Assembly (NCBI GenBank): GCA_947499595.1
Contig: CANMOY010000004.1
Span: 1-64,000 of the forward strand
From: an uncultured Mesonia sp.
Lineage (GTDB): Bacteria > Bacteroidota > Bacteroidia > Flavobacteriales > Flavobacteriaceae
Length of the DNA stretch: 64,000 bases
Direction of reading: 5' to 3'
Part shown: piece by piece, positions 62,661 through 64,000 of the stretch
How the letters are laid out: every line of letters begins with the position of its first letter
Position numbering within the stretch: position 1 is the stretch's first letter
The notes under the pieces: generated by a model
Told to the model about the DNA's origin: nothing
Seen by the model: only the letters and a program-made list of their open reading frames with translations
Database searches by the model: none
Program-made: the position numbers and the translations under genes

Positions 62661-64000
62661 ATGGAAAACGAGTTAACAAAGGTTGAAGACTTAAAAAAAT
62701 CAGATAAGGCGCTAACAAAAGTAGCGGTTGCTTATGGAGACGGTATAGGTCCAGAAATTATGAAGGCTACCTTAAAAATATTAAAAGCAAGTGGAGCGCC
62801 CTTAAGTTTCGAGCCTATTGAAGTGGGTGAACAGGTTTATCTAGCAGGAAATACGGCAGGAATAAGTGGAGAAGCTTGGGAAACAATTTCTCGCAATAAA
62901 ATTATTTTAAAAGCGCCCATTACTACCCCTCAAGGGAAAGGTTATAAAAGTCTAAATGTAACTTTGAGAAAATCTTTAGGGTTATTTGCCAATGTTCGAC
63001 CAGTAAGCGCTTTACATCCTTTCGTAAAAACTAACTTTCCTAATTTAGATATCGTGGTAATCCGTGAAAACGAGGAAGATTTATACGCTGGTATTGAGCA
63101 TCGCCAAACCCAAGACGTTTATCAATGTTTAAAATTAATTACCCGTCCGGGTAGCGAAAAAATAATTCGTTATGCTTTTGAATACGCACGCGCTTACAAC
63201 CGCAAGAAAGTAACTTGCATGGTAAAAGACAATATTATGAAAATTACCGATGGTTTGTTTCATAAAGTGTTTAAAGAGATAGCTCAGGAATATCCAGATA
63301 TAGAAAGCAATTCGCAAATTATAGATATAGGCTCTGCTAAAGTGGCTGCAAGACCAGAACAATTTGATGTAATTGTGACTTCTAATTTATATGGCGATAT
63401 TATTTCTGATATTGTAGCCGAAATCGGTGGTTCTGTAGGAATGGCGGGTTCGGCAAACATCGGTAAGGAAGTGGCCATGTTTGAGGCTATTCACGGATCG
63501 GCTCCTGATATAGCGGGGCAAAAAATTGCCAATCCGTCTGGTCTTATCAATGCCGCAGTAATGCTATTGGCTCATTTAAAACAAACAAAACTAGCCGATA
63601 GAATCAAGAACGCCTGGTTAAAAACTATTGAAGACGGTATCCATACACCTGATATTTATGATGATAAATGCAGTGCCCAACGGGTAAATACAGATGAATT
63701 TGCCGATGCGGTTATTGAGCGTTTGGGACAAGCGCCTGAACATTTAAAAGTTAGCGCTCTAAATGAGGGAACGGGTGAAATTCAAATTCCTGAATACAAA
63801 AGAAAAATCGCAAAAAAGCAACTGGTAGGAGTGGATGTATTTATTGATTGGGCGGGTAACAACCCGCAAGTAATTGGTGAACAATTGCAGAAAGCAACAT
63901 CCAACGGTTTAAAATTAAAAATGATAACCAATCGTGGAGTAAAGGTTTTTCCTAACGGAAACCCAGAAACTTATTGTACAGACCATTGGCGTTGTAGGTT
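62661..64000 (+). CDS. icd: Isocitrate dehydrogenase, dimeric Thermus type (3' end outside window)
   Basis: The frame is open from the ATG at 62661 to the window end (446 codons). It shows the isocitrate/isopropylmalate dehydrogenase fold: VAYGDGIGPEIM, TLRKSLGLFANVRP (substrate-binding Arg), IRENEEDLYAG, the catalytic Lys of MVKDNIMK, NLYGDIISDI and MFEAIHGSAPDIAG. The tail QLVGVDVFIDWAGN and TDHWRCRF is the extra C-terminal domain of the Thermus-type enzyme, so this is isocitrate rather than isopropylmalate dehydrogenase. About 480-500 residues are expected, so perhaps 35-50 are missing. It is unrelated in sequence to the monomeric icd at 51010. Confidence 0.92.
   Translation, partial: MENELTKVEDLKKSDKALTKVAVAYGDGIGPEIMKATLKILKASGAPLSFEPIEVGEQVYLAGNTAGISGEAWETISRNKIILKAPITTPQGKGYKSLNVTLRKSLGLFANVRPVSALHPFVKTNFPNLDIVVIRENEEDLYAGIEHRQTQDVYQCLKLITRPGSEKIIRYAFEYARAYNRKKVTCMVKDNIMKITDGLFHKVFKEIAQEYPDIESNSQIIDIGSAKVAARPEQFDVIVTSNLYGDIISDIVAEIGGSVGMAGSANIGKEVAMFEAIHGSAPDIAGQKIANPSGLINAAVMLLAHLKQTKLADRIKNAWLKTIEDGIHTPDIYDDKCSAQRVNTDEFADAVIERLGQAPEHLKVSALNEGTGEIQIPEYKRKIAKKQLVGVDVFIDWAGNNPQVIGEQLQKATSNGLKLKMITNRGVKVFPNGNPETYCTDHWRCR

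Noticed and set aside
63135..63478. Minus-strand frames at the window end
   Set aside because: They are antisense shadows of the dimeric icd, whose catalytic motifs are clear on the plus strand.
62661..64000. 3-isopropylmalate dehydrogenase
   Set aside because: The extra C-terminal domain ending in TDHWRCRF and the long N-terminus fit Thermus-type isocitrate dehydrogenase; no leu genes are near.

Overview
The window looks like a chromosomal segment of a member of the Bacteroidota, most likely family Flavobacteriaceae. The DNA is AT-rich. Promoter-like TAnnTTTG (-7) boxes sit upstream of many genes. One protein carries a type IX secretion (T9SS) C-terminal sorting domain, and many families are ones typical of flavobacteria (DUF4199, head GIN/DUF2807, LETM1/TerB-like protein, 482-residue GAPDH). 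I see no insertion sequence, prophage, CRISPR array, tRNA gene or transfer gene. It reads as core genome with a few lineage-specific loci.

Layout. 1-72: 3' end of a 5S rRNA and its terminator, so an rRNA operon lies just outside the window. 73-544: non-coding, with a candidate structured RNA at 328-425. 545-3226: padR-pspC-DUF2807 operon. 3380-5126: a hotdog-fold protein, a small conserved protein and oxyR. 5224-12774: a membrane cluster of DUF58, MoxR ATPase, DUF4350, DUF4129, a multi-pass protein, SpoIIM-like and (divergent) RDD, followed by a YicG/TRIC-type protein. 12771-17655: cyclophilin, CoA pyrophosphatase, an acyltransferase, an ECF sigma factor with a membrane partner, and NDH-2. 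17665-24937: two paralogous small membrane proteins, a TerB/LETM1-like protein, a lipoprotein, a lipid kinase facing an App1-type phosphatase, YtxH and an MscS-type channel.

25064-33190 is a fatty-acid degradation block (acyl-CoA dehydrogenase, thiolase, hydroxyacyl-CoA dehydrogenase/enoyl-CoA hydratase, MarR regulator, acyl-CoA ligase), with a palindrome at the marR promoter that looks like an operator. 33388-42629: a processive-type glycosyltransferase, PurL, an orphan membrane protein, a T9SS-exported nuclease and an rRNA m5C methyltransferase. 42705-50414: a Ycf48-like lipoprotein, a second ECF sigma module, an ABC exporter, a phosphosugar mutase, a GT2 and DUF4199. 50584-60728: L31 type B, monomeric isocitrate dehydrogenase, L19, TrmD, GAPDH, HtrA, DapF, GNAT and MltG. 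60908-64000: two unknown proteins, an eight-copy 22-bp tandem repeat, and a second, non-homologous isocitrate dehydrogenase that runs off the end.

The points I find most worth following are the MoxR/DUF58/SpoIIM/RDD cluster, the tandem NGFGG-motif membrane pair beside a LETM1-like protein, the 22-bp repeat array before icd, the multibranched RNA near the rRNA operon, the kinase/phosphatase pair acting on phosphatidate, and the probable MarR operator.
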